Below are positions 12,312 through 24,860 of a stretch of DNA of 64,000 nt, in pieces (the first letter of the stretch is position 1; every line of letters begins with the position of its first letter). The position numbers and the translations under genes were made by a program. The stretch comes from Silene latifolia (taxonomy: Eukaryota > Streptophyta > Magnoliopsida > Caryophyllales > Caryophyllaceae), in assembly GCF_048544455.1 (NCBI RefSeq), contig NC_133538.1, forward strand, positions 255,426,491 to 255,490,490, written 5' to 3'. A model generated the notes under the pieces. That model was not told where the DNA came from. It did not search any database and saw nothing but the letters and a program-made list of their open reading frames with translations.

Positions 12312-12312
12312 T
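12223..12312. repeat. 41-bp perfect inverted repeat at the LINE 5' junction
   Basis: Bases 12223-12263 are the reverse complement of 12272-12312, with spacer AACGTACC. The right arm duplicates the first bases of the LINE fragment in opposite orientation, up to the target duplication. Confidence 0.95.
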
Positions 12313-13096
12313 GAAATTTATTTATTCATTGAGGCCACATTTTTCGATATTGAACAGGGCCACGGAAACTCATTGGCCGCCCCTGGTTACACTACTAACA
12401 TTTGGTATTTGTATTGCAGGGAAGCAACGAGGGATGTCAAAGTTCAATTTCAATTTGAAGGCACAAATGCAACCAGATTGGAGATGGTGTGATTAAAATG
12501 AGCTCTTTAATTCTTTGATTTAAATACTAGGTGTGGACGTGTATCATACAGCATTTACAACATTCAGTTGGTATTTGTATTTAGAATTGCACTATTATGT
12601 TTGACATTGTTGTACTTAAGGGAGTTAGAGTCATTAATTCTTTGATTTTGGACAGAATATAGAAAAATGACTTCTTAAACCCGACATGCTCTTTTTATGA
12701 TGAAGGGCCAATGATTTGAATCATCTCTGTTTTTATTTCCGGATTATCATTCGGAAACAATCTCTTTGTTTTGTTAATACAAGTGTAAAACCGAGTATCT
12801 CCGGCCTCTTACATCATAGTTTACGGGAGTCCTTCGGGCACTAGCGTAATATTGTACTTCTTCACAATTACGATGAGAATACCCATGTTGTCTTCCCCCT
12901 TTGATTTCCTAAGGGCTTTTATTATCTTTAACATTTGTTTTGTCTTCATACTTGGTAGTGTAGGACTGGATATTTGTTTTTTTTTTTTTTTAATTGTTTA
13001 TGATGGATATCGGTAAAACTTGGTAAACAACTATTTTATTTTTGTATAATGAACTATACATGTAAACACCTTTACTTACTGATATCTATTTTTATA

Positions 13097-13410
13097 CTCC
13101 CTCTCAGTCACTATATTGTTTCCATTTGATATGGGCACAATACTTAAGGAAAAGTATTAAAATAGGAGTAAAAGAGTTGTGTGGGGTTGGTGATAGAGAG
13201 AGAGATGAATTATTATTAGTTAAATAAAGAATTGTGTGGCCAAAACATAAAGAAAAGTAATAAAATAGGAGTAAAAGAGTTGTGTGAGGTTTGGTGATAG
13301 GAGAGAGGAATGAATAAAATAAGAGTAAAAGTTTCTAAAAATAAAAAGGGGAACATTAGTTGAATAATCTGTTTCAGGAAACAGGGAACATTATATTGAC
13401 TGGGAGGGAG
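13097..13410. mobile_element. Stowaway-like MITE
   Basis: A 314-bp unit flanked by TA, with ends CTCCCTCTCAGTCAC and, inverted, CTCCCTCCCAGTCAA. Its inner part contains two related AGGAGTAAAAGAGTTGTGTG blocks (about 13166 and 13269). The sister copy at 31928-32540 is enlarged by a second MITE. Confidence 0.8.
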
Positions 13411-13569
13411 TATTATTTGTTGATTTTATAAATATAATTATTCACTTATTTAACATTTATATATTTCTACAAAATATTTATATTTTTGTCATTAAATTGT
13501 CACCTACATAAGAAAAAATTATACATACTCATATTATACCCGTACATTTATGCACGGGTTACACACTAG

Positions 13570-14526
13570 TTAATACAAAAGACAATACTCAATCCTCAGC
13601 GCGCCACGTCATTAATGCAACCTCTTTTTTTTTTTTTTTGGAAATTCATGTTATGGTGGGACCCGTTAGTGTGCAATGTATTTATTTCTTCAGATTTCCG
13701 TCTTTTCAAACATGCGATGAATTCCGTCTTGCAACAAATTCTATGAAATAATATTATGAAAAAATTCTATGAATTAATATTATGAAATAATTTTATACAT
13801 TCCGTGTAAATAAAATTAATAACATATACGCAGAATGAATTACAAATGGGAGTAAATGAAATTGAATTACATAATTTTTAAAACAAAATTAAATAATAAT
13901 AAAATTACATAATTACGAGAAGGAATTACATTTATATACGGGATGGAACATAAAACGCAAATGAATTACATACATAATTTTTTAAAACTACATGGTACAA
14001 TAATTTTTGTTTAAAAAATAATTCTTGACGGAGTATTTACTTGGAGTATAAAATATTCATGTATTTTGGTTAATATTATTGTACCATGCAGCAACAACAT
14101 AACAACATAATTTTTTAAAACCACATGGTAAAAAAATTTTTGTTTAAAAAATCAATCATGACGGAGTATTTACTTGGAATATAAAACTTGGCAACTTAAC
14201 TATCAGCCGCGCACACCGAAAATGGTAGGTGACAATGATAGGCAACCGAGTTAATTTAGTCTTCAACTAGCATTTAAAACAAATTTTATTTTTTTTTACT
14301 CTAAAAAAAAAATAAATTTTAATTTAATTTACAAGTGATTAAAAAAAATTTAATAATTTTTTTTTAAATTTTTTTTTAATAAATAATTCACAATTGTTAG
14401 TAATAAATATTTTTTTAATAATAACAACACGATAAGTTAACAGTCGAAAAACTTTAAAATATGTTATTTTTAGAAATGCAAAAATAAATATACATCCAAA
14501 AACATTAATACTGGCCCAAATACATA
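13570..14526. other. AT-rich tail of the Helitron locus, cut at 14526
   Basis: This is non-coding and A/T-rich, with duplicated GACGGAGTATTTACTTGGA words near 14027 and 14160. It ends abruptly at CCCAAATACATA (14526). Its true continuation, ATTACATACCCGTGC, is found at 34236; the unbroken version is preserved inside segment D at about 29710-29760. Confidence 0.75.
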
Positions 14527-15802
14527 GTGTGAGGACCTGTCGCGGAATTTTCAAAATTTCTTTTCGAGTTCAATTTTAACTTCGAATCATCGTGGTTATT
14601 TTTTGTTTTCATCAATTGCTTTTGCGTGTTTACGTGTATGCATATGTGCTACCTGTTGCCTGTTTTCTACACTAACGATGCATGAACAACATACGAAGCA
14701 AATGGGGAATCAGCCGCTGACCGTGCTTCTCCGAAACACAACACAAAAAAGCCAAACACAAACAAACTACAAACCAAAAACACATGTATACAAACCGCCT
14801 CAAGCAAAATATACATATATACATGCCAAGGTCCAAAACACGGACGAACAACTACAACTACTCAACGCCTCCCGGTGGGCCAGCCTCAGTCTCACGAGGA
14901 GTCGCGGGCAAACCAGACACCACCTTCTGCTCTGGCTCCCTCTCAGGAGAACTCTCCAACGCCTCCTGCTCCATCGTGACACGAAGCTCCTCCGCCTCGG
15001 CCAATCGAGCCCTGAGAGAACGTCCCGGCTCTGCAACCCGTCCTCACGACGCCTCAACTCCTGATCTCGGGTCGTGAGTCCCAGCTCCTGTGGCTGGATC
15101 GTCGACCTCGCCGTATCCAACTCAGCACGGACCCGAGCAAGCTCCGCCGGATCCGCAGTACTCTACAAAAAACAATATAGGTCGTGAAGATCTAAACGTG
15201 AAATGCAACACAAAAACACACAAAACAACCAACAAAAGGCACCTGCACTAGCTGAGACTCCCTCGCAACCAGGTCACCAGCAAGTGCTCTCCACCGGTTA
15301 GCTATCTGTCACAGAGCCTGATGACTTAACGGTCGACACCTACAACAAAAACCTTTCAACAAAACAAGAGACGAGGCAAAATACAAACAAGAAGGACAGC
15401 TCAAACTAGAAGCTCACCCTCAAAACTATCAGACTTCACTCCATGCCAACATCGGTCACCTCAGGAACCGCAGGCTCTGGCAGACGCAACTGCAGCTTCT
15501 CACCACTCGGTCCCTAGAAAGTGGTATGTGCCGTGAAAGCTGGGGGCTGGGTCCTCATGAGCTCGTCAACACCCTACAACGGGAAACCGTGTCGAAGGTA
15601 ACAAATCCTTCCACCTAAAAGCGAAAATGGCAATAAGCAAGAATAGAGGGAAACATACCTCGATCGGGTACCAAGCAAGCCTCGAAAAATGGAAGGTATC
15701 GTAGTCGGCCTCCCGCAACAACAGCTCCTCACCTCCGCGACCGTGAAGGTGCTCCTCAACCTCGTCAGGTGTCGACTCCTGGAACAACGCCCTAGGCGTA
15801 TC

Positions 15803-17063
15803 TGTTGGAATATGTGTCCTCCGACAATAATGCGATCACAACTGTTGATCATGATGATCACATGTTTAAGTCTCATTTTAAAGAATACAATTGGGAAGTA
15901 ATATTTTACTGTCAACTGGTCCACACATATCGGTAATGATTGGCTTACTAGAGTTTTACATTACTGTCGTGCGACGGTGGTGATCAGTTGATCCCCTTAG
16001 GTCATACCTAAAGGATAATACTCTTAATTGATCATTTAATTGATCGTATGACGATACGGGTTAATTAAATTACTTAAAATTGACGGATGATTTTGGAAGT
16101 AATATTTACGTATCTCATTATAATCTGATACGGTCTAAGTGATCGAATTGTTTTATTACTTAGATGAAATTATTGTTTAAGGAAACAATTGCATTTGAAT
16201 GAATAATTAATTATAAATACAAGATGTTGTGATTTATAATTGGTAAAATATTTTGGTACAAGTAATTGTGAATTACTAAGTCAATTTTGTATATGACGTA
16301 TTTTTATTAATGTGTTGATTTTTAAAACGTTAAAAATACATAACAATTTTATGTGACATATGACATGTGACAAATTGACAAATTGACAAAAATAAAATGG
16401 AATCCATTTTATCTATTTGGACCGAAATAATGGGGTAGTATTAGCAATATATTATGTTAATTGAGTTAGTGGAAAACATGATCATATTAGCCTAATACTA
16501 GCCATGCATACCTACAAAATCTTGTGAAGACCACCTTGTGCATGCATTGGCCATTCTCTCCCACCCATACCCGGTTTTTCCACCCTCCATGCAAAGAGTT
16601 TTTGTCTTATTTTTGCATATAGATTACTCTTGGAAAAACATTATTCATTCATTCATTTTTACATCTAAAATAAGAGTTTTAGTAAGATAAAAATCTTCCT
16701 TTATTCTTCCTCCTCTTAACCGAAAATAAGAGAACAAAATAAAGATTTTGGGTCAATTTTATTTAAAGATTAATATTGTTCTAGTAATAATAATATTAAT
16801 TTGTTAAGAGTATTTCTTGGGTATTATTCCTTGGGAGGGATTCTATACTTGAATCCTTTGTCTATCCATTTAAGGAGAGCTCAAGAACAAGAGAGTAGGA
16901 GAACTCTCTTGTGCCCTTTGATCCGAAAAATCAATGTAAGAATGAAGATTTCTTCCTTATTTTACTTATTGTTTGCATGCATAAGATCACCTTTTAATTT
17001 TATGACTAAATTAAAATAAAACATATTTGAATATGTTGAGTAAAGAGATCTAGATTTCTAACA
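15803..17063 (+). repeat. Copia-2 5' LTR
   Basis: A 1261-bp LTR from TGTTGGAATATGTG to TTTCTAACA. A TATAAATA box at 16212-16219 is a candidate promoter, though a later position cannot be excluded. Confidence 0.95.
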
Positions 17064-17064
17064 A

Positions 17065-17080
17065 GCGGTATCAAGAGCCT
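17065..17080 (+). promoter_or_regulatory. Copia-2 primer-binding site
   Basis: GCGGTATCAAGAGCC follows the 5' LTR directly and resembles the initiator-Met tRNA complement (TGGTATCAGAGC) with one inserted base. It primes minus-strand cDNA. Confidence 0.75.
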
Positions 17081-19283
17081 TGGTTGTTTGCATGCAAATC
17101 GGTTATAGTTTTTCCGAGTTATACGATTAACATATAATACTTGTAAATTTGTGTTATTATGATATATCACGAAATAAATTTATGCATGTTAAAGTTTCTG
17201 GTCCTAAAATGTTTTTAGGATATTATGGTTAATTTATGGATTTTTATTGTTCATCTTATATAATAATGGCATTAAAAATATGATTTTATGATTAAAATGT
17301 CATTTTCGGACTAAAATTAGCTAAACTTCGAATTTTCCAGTGATTTTTGGATATGTTTTCACATGTTTTATTTTTAGATGACCTGTAAAGTTTCAGAATT
17401 TTTGGAGTTTTTATGCCCGAAATATGGATTTTTCATGATAAAAATCGGATTTAAATGAAAAATAGGTTAATATGAGATAAATTTCGAATCTGGTCATAGA
17501 AATTTAGTATATTGTTACATGCAATTTTACAAGATGTTTGTAAAATAATAGGCTATATGGAAGTCTTTATGCATGATTTATGAATTTTTGATGAAAAATA
17601 GCATAAATAGTGACTTAATTAGTGAATAATTGCTAAAACATACTCCATGACTAAGGAAAAACGTCACATGTTGAATTTTATTACCCATTTCAGATCTAAA
17701 ATTGAAAAGTTAATAAATATAATTTTTCTCATGTTTTTTATGATTATATTTGTTAAAACCGATAAACCGCAACATTGTTTTTCCGGATAAATTTCGAAAT
17801 TCTTAACCTAAGTTTTTGAACATTATGAGTGTCATGGTATTTTTTTACAGAATGTTCATAAGTTTATATTTCAAATTTTGAATTTATTTGAAATTTTTGT
17901 GATTTATTTGAAGTTTATAGCATTTTATTGTAATTTTGGGTCCATTAATGAACAATTTTAAGAAATATGAGTTAATTATAGTCAAATAGTTAGTGGAGAC
18001 TAATTTTGAGTCCTAAGAGGTTAGGGTAATTAACTTGTGCATAAATATGATTTTATGTAATTTTTGTGATTTTAAAAGGTTGAATCACGCAAATCCGTAA
18101 AAACCGTTAAATATACGATATTGGCTACTTAAAGGCGATTTAGCATAAAATTGGGCATGTTGATACATATTATAATGCTGCATTTTATTTATGATTGTCA
18201 TAATTTTATTTTATGTAATTTTTGAATTATGTAATTTTTACTTAGTATGGCCTTAGTTTTTTAATTGGTATTACCCGAAATGTATGGAATATCGATTCGG
18301 TTGTAATTTATTATGATCTCGTATCACCGTTTTATAATTTAATAGATTTATTTTATTTTAATTACAAATGTATAATAGGAAATTATGTAATTTGTTATGT
18401 AATTTATTTATTCCGGAGTTCCTTGAAGACGGTGTCACTCAAGGAAGACGATACATAAAGACGGTGTTACCTCGAGATGCGTGCCAAAACCGAAGTTCTA
18501 GGGACCAATGGAGTTGGTTTCCGAATATATAATAGTTAATTAGATTTTCTATTTTAGGAAGGCCATACTAGGATTTATTTTATGCTTTGCATTTTATTTA
18601 TATGTCGCATGCATCGCTAATCGCCATAACTAAAACATGCATTATCATTTTAATCGTGTTTATCGACCGTGTCAATTACAATTATCGTAGTTCACCGCTT
18701 TAGTTCACTTAAAACGTGATAGATAATAAATTGACATGACCTCTCGTTAAAAATAAACAATTGAGACATAGCCTTACCAAAAGTGGAAACCATGAAAACC
18801 TATTTCGCGAGGAAATGCACTCGGCTATCCCGGGGTACAAACCTTGTTACGTAGGGGAAGTGGGTGATAAATGTCTATCCACCGAATTCGTGTTGATGAG
18901 GGTTTCATCGGCCATCCCGTGCCCAAGTTAATGTGAATTTGGATCATGGACACATTTATTCGATATTTGGATTGACCTCAACGGAAGTATTCGTGACCGT
19001 AGTCGCATGTGTTCCGGGCTATAGATAAACATTAGAGTAATTTTATCGACCAAGAGTTCTAAAAGTAGAATCGATTAAACGTTAATCCACCGAGTTATAT
19101 TAATAAGGGTTTCATTGGCTATCCCGTGCCTAAGTTAATATGAATTTGGTTCTTGGAATCATTTATAATAGTTGGGTAGAGGTCACTATATAAATGCTCA
19201 TATCTTGTTAATCTATTTACAAGTATGATTCAAAAAGACAAATGTTAATATTTCCTTTTCCTCCATACTTGTAGTGCATTACA
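17081..19283 (+). other. Copia-2 long non-coding leader with internal repeats
   Basis: About 2.2 kb without a usable reading frame where a capsid-type gag would normally begin. The last part has two imperfect direct repeats about 190 bp apart (about 18882-18960 and 19080-19160), each containing ATCCACCGA, a GGGTTTCAT core and GGC(T/C)ATCCCGTGCC. An ACGGTGT(T/C)AC word repeats near 18430 and 18462. Function unknown. Confidence 0.7.
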
Positions 19284-20504
19284 ATGAATCCATCAAACGC
19301 TACCGCACCGATAACTATTGAGTCATACCACAATGTTTTTGATGACATTTGCTCCAACAATGATTTCGACACTACTAGAGAACTTCATTTTGGGATAGGA
19401 TCGGATGGAAACCTTAACTTCATCACTTCTACTAGACCACCTACTACTACTAGATCTCGTGTGAGCCGGTCTCAGGAAGACCGCCTCATACAATCTATAG
19501 GATCTTTGTCTCTGGAAGATAAAGATGCCAAAACTAGTGGGAGCTCAAGCAATCAAGTTCTTGCTTAAAAGGGCAAAAAGTTCAAGAAGAAGGGAAAGAA
19601 AGTGAGAAACTTCAAGCAAGTTGATGATGAGTGCCATTATTGTTATGGCATGGGACATTGGCTTAGGAATTGTCCCGTATATTTGCGAAATATAAGGGAA
19701 GGAATCATCGTTCCAAAAGGTAAAATTCCTAAGGAAATTTATGTTATTGATGTAAATTATAGTTCCACTACGACATGGGTACTGGATACCGGTTATGGTT
19801 CTCACCTTTGTAATCATTTACAGGGTTTAAGAGATGTGAAGAGGCTTAGCAAAGGAGATGTGGACCTACGCCTTGGAAATGGAGCTCGAGTAGCGGCCGA
19901 ATCCAAAGAAACTTATGTATTAGCTTTGCCTAATGGATTTGAGTTGTATTTACATAATTGTTTTTATGTGCCTACACTCTCTAAAAACATTATTTCTATC
20001 GCTATGCTAGACATGGATGGATTTTGTTTTGTCATTAAGAACAATCGTTGTACTATTTCAAGGAATGATTTGGTTATAGGCCAAGCTTCTTCCATCAATG
20101 ATATTTACATTTTAGAGACCTCAAATCCGACTAATGATATCTATAACATTCAATCAAAGAAACTCAAATCAAGTGACCCAAGTGAAGCGTTCATTTGGCA
20201 TTGTCGATTAGGTCACATAAATGAGAATCGCATCAAAAGATTAATTTCAACTAATGTGATTACACCATTTGATTTTCAATCATATGGAACATGTGAATAT
20301 TGCCTTCTTGGCAAAATGATTCGTAATCCTTTTAGTGGTAAAGGGACACGAGCTAGTGAACTATTGGGACTCATACATACCGATGTATGTGGACCAATGA
20401 GTATCACCGCTCGTGGAAATTATAACTACTTCATAACCTTCACCGACGACTTGAGTAGACATGGGCATGTCTATTTAATGAAACATAAGAGTGAAGCGGT
20501 TTGA
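19284..20504 (+). pseudogene. Copia-2 gag remnant, protease and N-terminal integrase
   Basis: An ATG at 19284 begins a single frame broken only by TAA at 19566-19568. The first 94 codons (MNPSNATAPITIESYHNVFD...) show no UBN2 capsid domain. After the stop come a basic KGKKFKKKGKK segment and a CCHC knuckle (CHYCYGMGHWLRNC). The protease follows with WVLDTGYGSHLC. Next are the pre-integrase HHCC region (FIWHCRLGHI, CEYC) and the integrase start with the first catalytic Asp (LIHTDVCGPMS) and FTDDLSRHGHVY. A one-base insertion near 20500 ends the frame. Confidence 0.88.
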
Positions 20505-21810
20505 GAAATTCAAGGAATTTCAAAACAAAGTAGAGAACCAATTGGACAAAAAGATAAAAGCACTACGTTCCGATCCTGGTGGGGAATATCTTAGCCTTGA
20601 ATTCGATTCACACTTGAAAGGTTGTGGTATTATATCACAACTTTCTCCACATGGAACACCACAACTCAATGGTGTTGCCGAAAGGAGAAATCGAACCCTA
20701 CTTGATGTGGTTCGATCCATGATGAGTCAAACCGAGTTACCAAACTCGTTTTGGGGATTTGCAATCCAAACTGCAATTATATCTTTGAATAATAGTCCCA
20801 CTAAGGCCACCAGTAAGACTCCATTTGAGATGTGGAAAGGAAGAGTTCCTAATCTATCCTACATGAAAATTTGGGGATGTGATGCTTACGTCAAAACAAA
20901 TAATGACAACAAGCTTGCCCCAAGATCCGAAAAATGCATTTTAGTAGGTTACCCCTCGAATACTCGAAGATACTACTTCTACAAACCTCAAGATAACAAA
21001 GTGTTTGTGTCTTGCGAGGCCGTCTTCTTAGAAAGAGACTTTATTTCTAAAAGACAGAGTGGGAGAAATTTTGAACTTGATGAAGTTCAAGAGCCACAAA
21101 CTGAGGTAGAGACGCAAGAAGATGTTCCTTCGTCGTCTAACGCGGTTGTCCCTCCTCCACTAAGAAGAACGAGTCGAGTTATTCGCCATCCTGATCGATA
21201 TGTGGGACTTATCGAAGAAGATGGAACATTCGATGTGTTGCTTTTAGAAAGTGACGAGCCCGCTACCTACAAGGCCGCAATCTCTAGTCCTAATTCCTCC
21301 TTATGGCTTGAAGCCATGAAGTCCGAAATGGATTCTATGCACGAAAACCAAGTTTGGGACTTGGTAGATTTGCCTAAAGGGGCAAGACCTCTTCAATGCA
21401 AATGGATCTTCAAAGTCAAGAATGACATAGAAGGACATGATGATGTCTACAAAGCTAGGTTAGTAGCAAAAGGATTTACTCAAGTCCAAGGTCTCCATTA
21501 TGATGAGACCTTCGCCCCCGTAGCCATGCTAAGATCCATACGGATTTTGTTAGCGATTGCCGCATTTCATGATTATGAAATATGGCAAATGGATGTCAAA
21601 ACCGCTTTTCTAAATGGGCATTTAGAAGAGGAGGTGTACATGATACAACCCGAAGGTTTTGTTGATTCTAAGAATCCTAAGAAAGTGTGCAAGCTTAAGA
21701 GATCCATTTATGGTCTTAAGCAAGCATCTAGAAGTTGGAATCATCGATTCAATCATGTTATAAGGAGAATGGTTTCACTCGAAGTGTTGAGGAACCATGT
21801 TTATACATGA
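20491..21810 (+). pseudogene. Copia-2 integrase core to reverse transcriptase fingers
   Basis: This 439-codon frame continues the integrase (second Asp in LRSDPGGEYLS, Glu in NGVAERRNRTLLD), the C-terminal GKR/zinc-free tail with ILVGYPSNTRRYYFY, an acidic linker, and the RT start ([50 protein letters not shown]). A frameshift near 21750-21770 moves translation into the next frame. Domain order is copia. All three integrase catalytic residues are conserved once both frames are considered. Confidence 0.9.
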
Positions 21811-22835
21811 AATTTAGTGGGAGCAATGTTGTGTTCCTAATCTTGTATGTCGATGACATACTACTCATTGGAAATGATATTCCAATGTTGTCTTCTGTTA
21901 AGAAGTGGTTAGGTAACCACTTCCAAATGAAGGATTTAAGAGATACACAACGCATATTAGGTATCCGGATCCATAGAGATAGATCCAAGAGGATATTGGC
22001 ACTAAGTCAAGAATCTTATGTTGATAAGATTCTTCGATGGTTCAGCATGGACAAATCAAAAAGGGGTTTGGTACCTATGGTAACTGGGACTATATTGAGC
22101 AAGACTCAATCTCCCTCTGAACCCCATGATGTTGAACGCATGAAGATGATCCCTTATGCTTCCGTTGTTGGATCAATCATGTACGCCATGATATGCACAC
22201 GTCCTGATGTCTCGTATGCCTTGAGCATGACGAGTAGATATCAAGGAAATCCAGGTGAGAGTCACTGGATAGCCGTCAAGAACATCCTTAAGTACTTGAG
22301 AAGAACTAAGGATTCTATCTTAGTGTTTGGAGGAGACACCGAACTTCGTGTTAATGGTTACACGGACTCAAGTTTCCAAACGGATAGAGATGACATGAAA
22401 TCACAAGCTGGTTTCGTTTTCATGCTCAATGGTGGTGCCGTAAGCTGGAGAAGCTTCAAGGAAGTCAGAATCCGCGGATTCAACAACGGAGGTGAGTACA
22501 TTGCAAAGCATCGAAGCGCCAAGGAAGCTGCGTGGATCAGGCAATTCACGGAAGGTCTAAGAGTAGTACCTACCGCCAATGATTCCATCACTCTCTATTG
22601 TGATAATAGTGGGACGATCTTCCAAGCTAAGGAGTTAAAGTCTAGTAATAGATCTAGACATGTACTTAGAAAATATCATGTAATAAGAGATTTCATTGAA
22701 AGAAAGGAAATTGCGATTTGTAAGGTTGGGACGGATGACAACATAGCCGATCCGCTCACCAAGCCTTTGTCGCAGGCCAAGCATGATGGACATGTTACAT
22801 CCATGGGACTTAAACGTGTACCAAGTTTATGTTAG
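21735..22835 (+). pseudogene. Copia-2 reverse transcriptase palm and RNase H
   Basis: The frame picks up after the shift at about 21760 and contains the catalytic ILYVDDILLIGND, SYVDKILRWFSMDKSK, TRPDVSYALSMTSRYQ and the RNase H region (GYTDSSFQTDRDD, LYCDNSGTIFQAKE, DNIADPLTKPLSQ). It ends at a natural stop. RNase H Asp and Glu positions look preserved, and no further stops occur, so this half could be translated only if frameshifts were bypassed. Confidence 0.9.
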
Positions 22836-23600
22836 ATTTTGAAATGAAATAAAAGTGTTGTTTTTGTTCATGTTCATAATCGAATTTGTCTTTTATCTTT
22901 TCTTTATACCTTGTTACATCCAAACGGGTTGTAGAGACAATTAAACCCCGTTAAAGTGAACGCGGATTAGCATTGTATTCGCCCATAGTTACTTAGATGA
23001 GGTGACGTCTCGAAGTGACTAGAGTGTGATGCGATTGATGGCAAGTTCAAGTGCCATAGAGTCATGTGAGATGACTAGTCAATCACATAGGCAGACTGTT
23101 AGGAACACTTTGTCGGGCCTTATGGCCGCTTATAGAGTTATGGCAAATTTATATAGCCTGGTCGTGGCGAGAGCTACTATAATATTCTAATGAGTCGATT
23201 CTTTTGACTAAAGACTGTTCACCTAAGATGGCACAGTTTCAGATTAACTTTGATTTGTGTTACTACGACCTTCGTAAATGGGGTCAAATGAGCATATTTT
23301 GGGTTATGATGGCTGTGGCTAGTCGAAGGGAGTGAGTGCGATAAGAATTGTCCACCCCTAATCAAGGTGATAACAATATCTCAGGGCCACTCGAGGAGTA
23401 ATGAACTGGAAATGCGTGGCCACGCTCGGAAGATATCTATGGTAGATGAATCCGGTCAATCAGTTATTCTCCAGATCGGGGAAACCACTCTCGATATGAT
23501 CACTTGCAAGTACGACCTTAAAGACACCTTGCATTGAGTGGGAGATAGTAATAGGACAAGAGAATTGGTGACGCACACTTGTCGAGGACAAATGGGAGAT
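22836..23600 (+). other. Copia-2 3' untranslated region with polypurine tract
   Basis: Non-coding. AAATGGGAGA at about 23590-23599 lies directly before the 3' LTR and is the likely plus-strand primer. Confidence 0.75.
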
Positions 23601-24860
23601 TGTTGGAATATGTGTCCTCCGTCAATAAAGCGATCACAACTGTTGATCATGATGATCACATGTTTAAGTCTCATTTTAAAGAATACAATTGGGAAGTAAT
23701 ATTTTACTGTCAACTGGTCCACACATATCGGTAATGATTGGCTGACTAGAGTTTGACATTACTGTCGTGCGACGGTGGTGATCAGTTAATCCCCTTAGGT
23801 CATACCTAAAGGATAATACTCTTAATTGATCATTTAATTGATCGTATGACGATACGGGTTAATTAAATTACTTAAAATTGACGGATGATTTTGGAAGTAA
23901 TATTTACGTATCTCATTATAATCTGATACGGTCTAAGTGATCGAATTGTTTTATTACTTAGATGAAATTATTGTTTAAGGAAACAATTCATTTGAATGAA
24001 TAATTAATTATAAATACAAGATGTTGTGATTTATAATTGGTAAAATATTTTGGTACAAGTAATTGTGAATTACTAAGTCAATTTTGTATATGACGTATTT
24101 TTATTAATGCGTTGATTTTTAAAACTTTAAAAATACATAACAATTTTATGTGACATATGACATGTGACAAATTGACAAATTGACAAAAATAAAATGGAAT
24201 CCTTTTTATCTATTTGGACCGAAATAATGGGGTAGTATTAGCAATATATTATGTTAATTTAGTTAGTGGAAAACATGATCATATTAGCCTAATACTTGCC
24301 ACGCATACCTACACAATCTTGTGAAGACCACCTTGTGCATGCATTGGCCATTCTCTCCCACTCATACCCGGTTTTTCCACCTTCCATGCAAAGAGTTTTT
24401 GTCTTATTTTTGCATATAGATTACTCTTGGAAAAACATTATTCATTCATTCATTTTTACATCTAAAATAAGAGTTTTAGTAAGATAAAAATCTTCCTCTA
24501 TTCTTCCTCCTCTTAACCGAAAATAAGAGAACAAAATAAAGATTTTGGGTTAATTTTATTTAAAGATTAATATTGTTCTAGTAATAATAATATTAATTTG
24601 TTAAGAGTATTTCTTGGGTATTATTTCTTGGGAGGGATTCTATACTTGAATCCTTTGTTCATCCATTTAAGGAGAGCTCAAGAACAAGAGAGTAGGAGAA
24701 CTCTCTTGTGCCCTTTGATCCGAAAAATCAATGTAAGAATGAAGATTTCTTCCTTATTTTACTTATTGTTTGCATGCATAAGATCACCTTTTAATTTTAT
24801 GACTAAATTAAAATAAAACATATTTGAATATGTTGAGTAAAGAGATCTAGATTTCTAACA
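23601..24860 (+). repeat. Copia-2 3' LTR
   Basis: A 1260-bp LTR, very similar to 15803-17063, followed by the target repeat GTATC. Confidence 0.95.

Larger units (their letters stand above)
10956..12385. mobile_element. hAT-family element with 8-bp target duplication
   Basis: The ends are CATGGGCGGCC and, inverted, CAGGGGCGGCC. Both sides carry the 8-bp duplication GTTACACT (10948-10955 and 12386-12393). The sister locus near 33230-33240 has one GTTACACT and no insert, giving the empty site. No transposase is readable, so this is a non-autonomous hAT. A LINE fragment (11551-12311) is nested in it. Confidence 0.9.
8010..13569 (+). mobile_element. Non-autonomous Helitron-like unit
   Basis: The left end TCTTATCTATATC follows an A. 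The right end is a GC-rich hairpin (13538-13559, arms ACCCGT and ACGGGT with pairing inside), then ACACACTAG and a T. A 5' TC, a 3' hairpin near CTAG and insertion between A and T are the Helitron hallmarks. No Rep/helicase frame is present, so it would depend on another element. Possible captured gene pieces are ATG at 8408 with a GTAATT donor-like site (8450), and an acceptor-like TATTGCAG at 12412-12419. It hosts two MITEs and a hAT with a nested LINE. A partial copy lies inverted at 31769-34235. Confidence 0.6.
15803..24860 (+). mobile_element. Copia-2: near-complete Angela/Tork-type retrotransposon
   Basis: LTRs 15803-17063 and 23601-24860 flank an interior with zinc knuckle, protease, integrase, RT and RNase H in copia order. 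The 5-bp duplication GTATC (15798-15802, 24861-24865) and the single GTATC in copy L (48257-48261) prove a clean insertion after the D/L duplication. The LTRs differ at only about 20 sites by eye, so this is among the younger insertions. RT text such as ILYVDDILLIGNDIPML matches the Angela/BARE-1-like branch of the Tork group. The pol frame has two frameshifts and one stop; the capsid part of gag appears lost. Confidence 0.95.
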
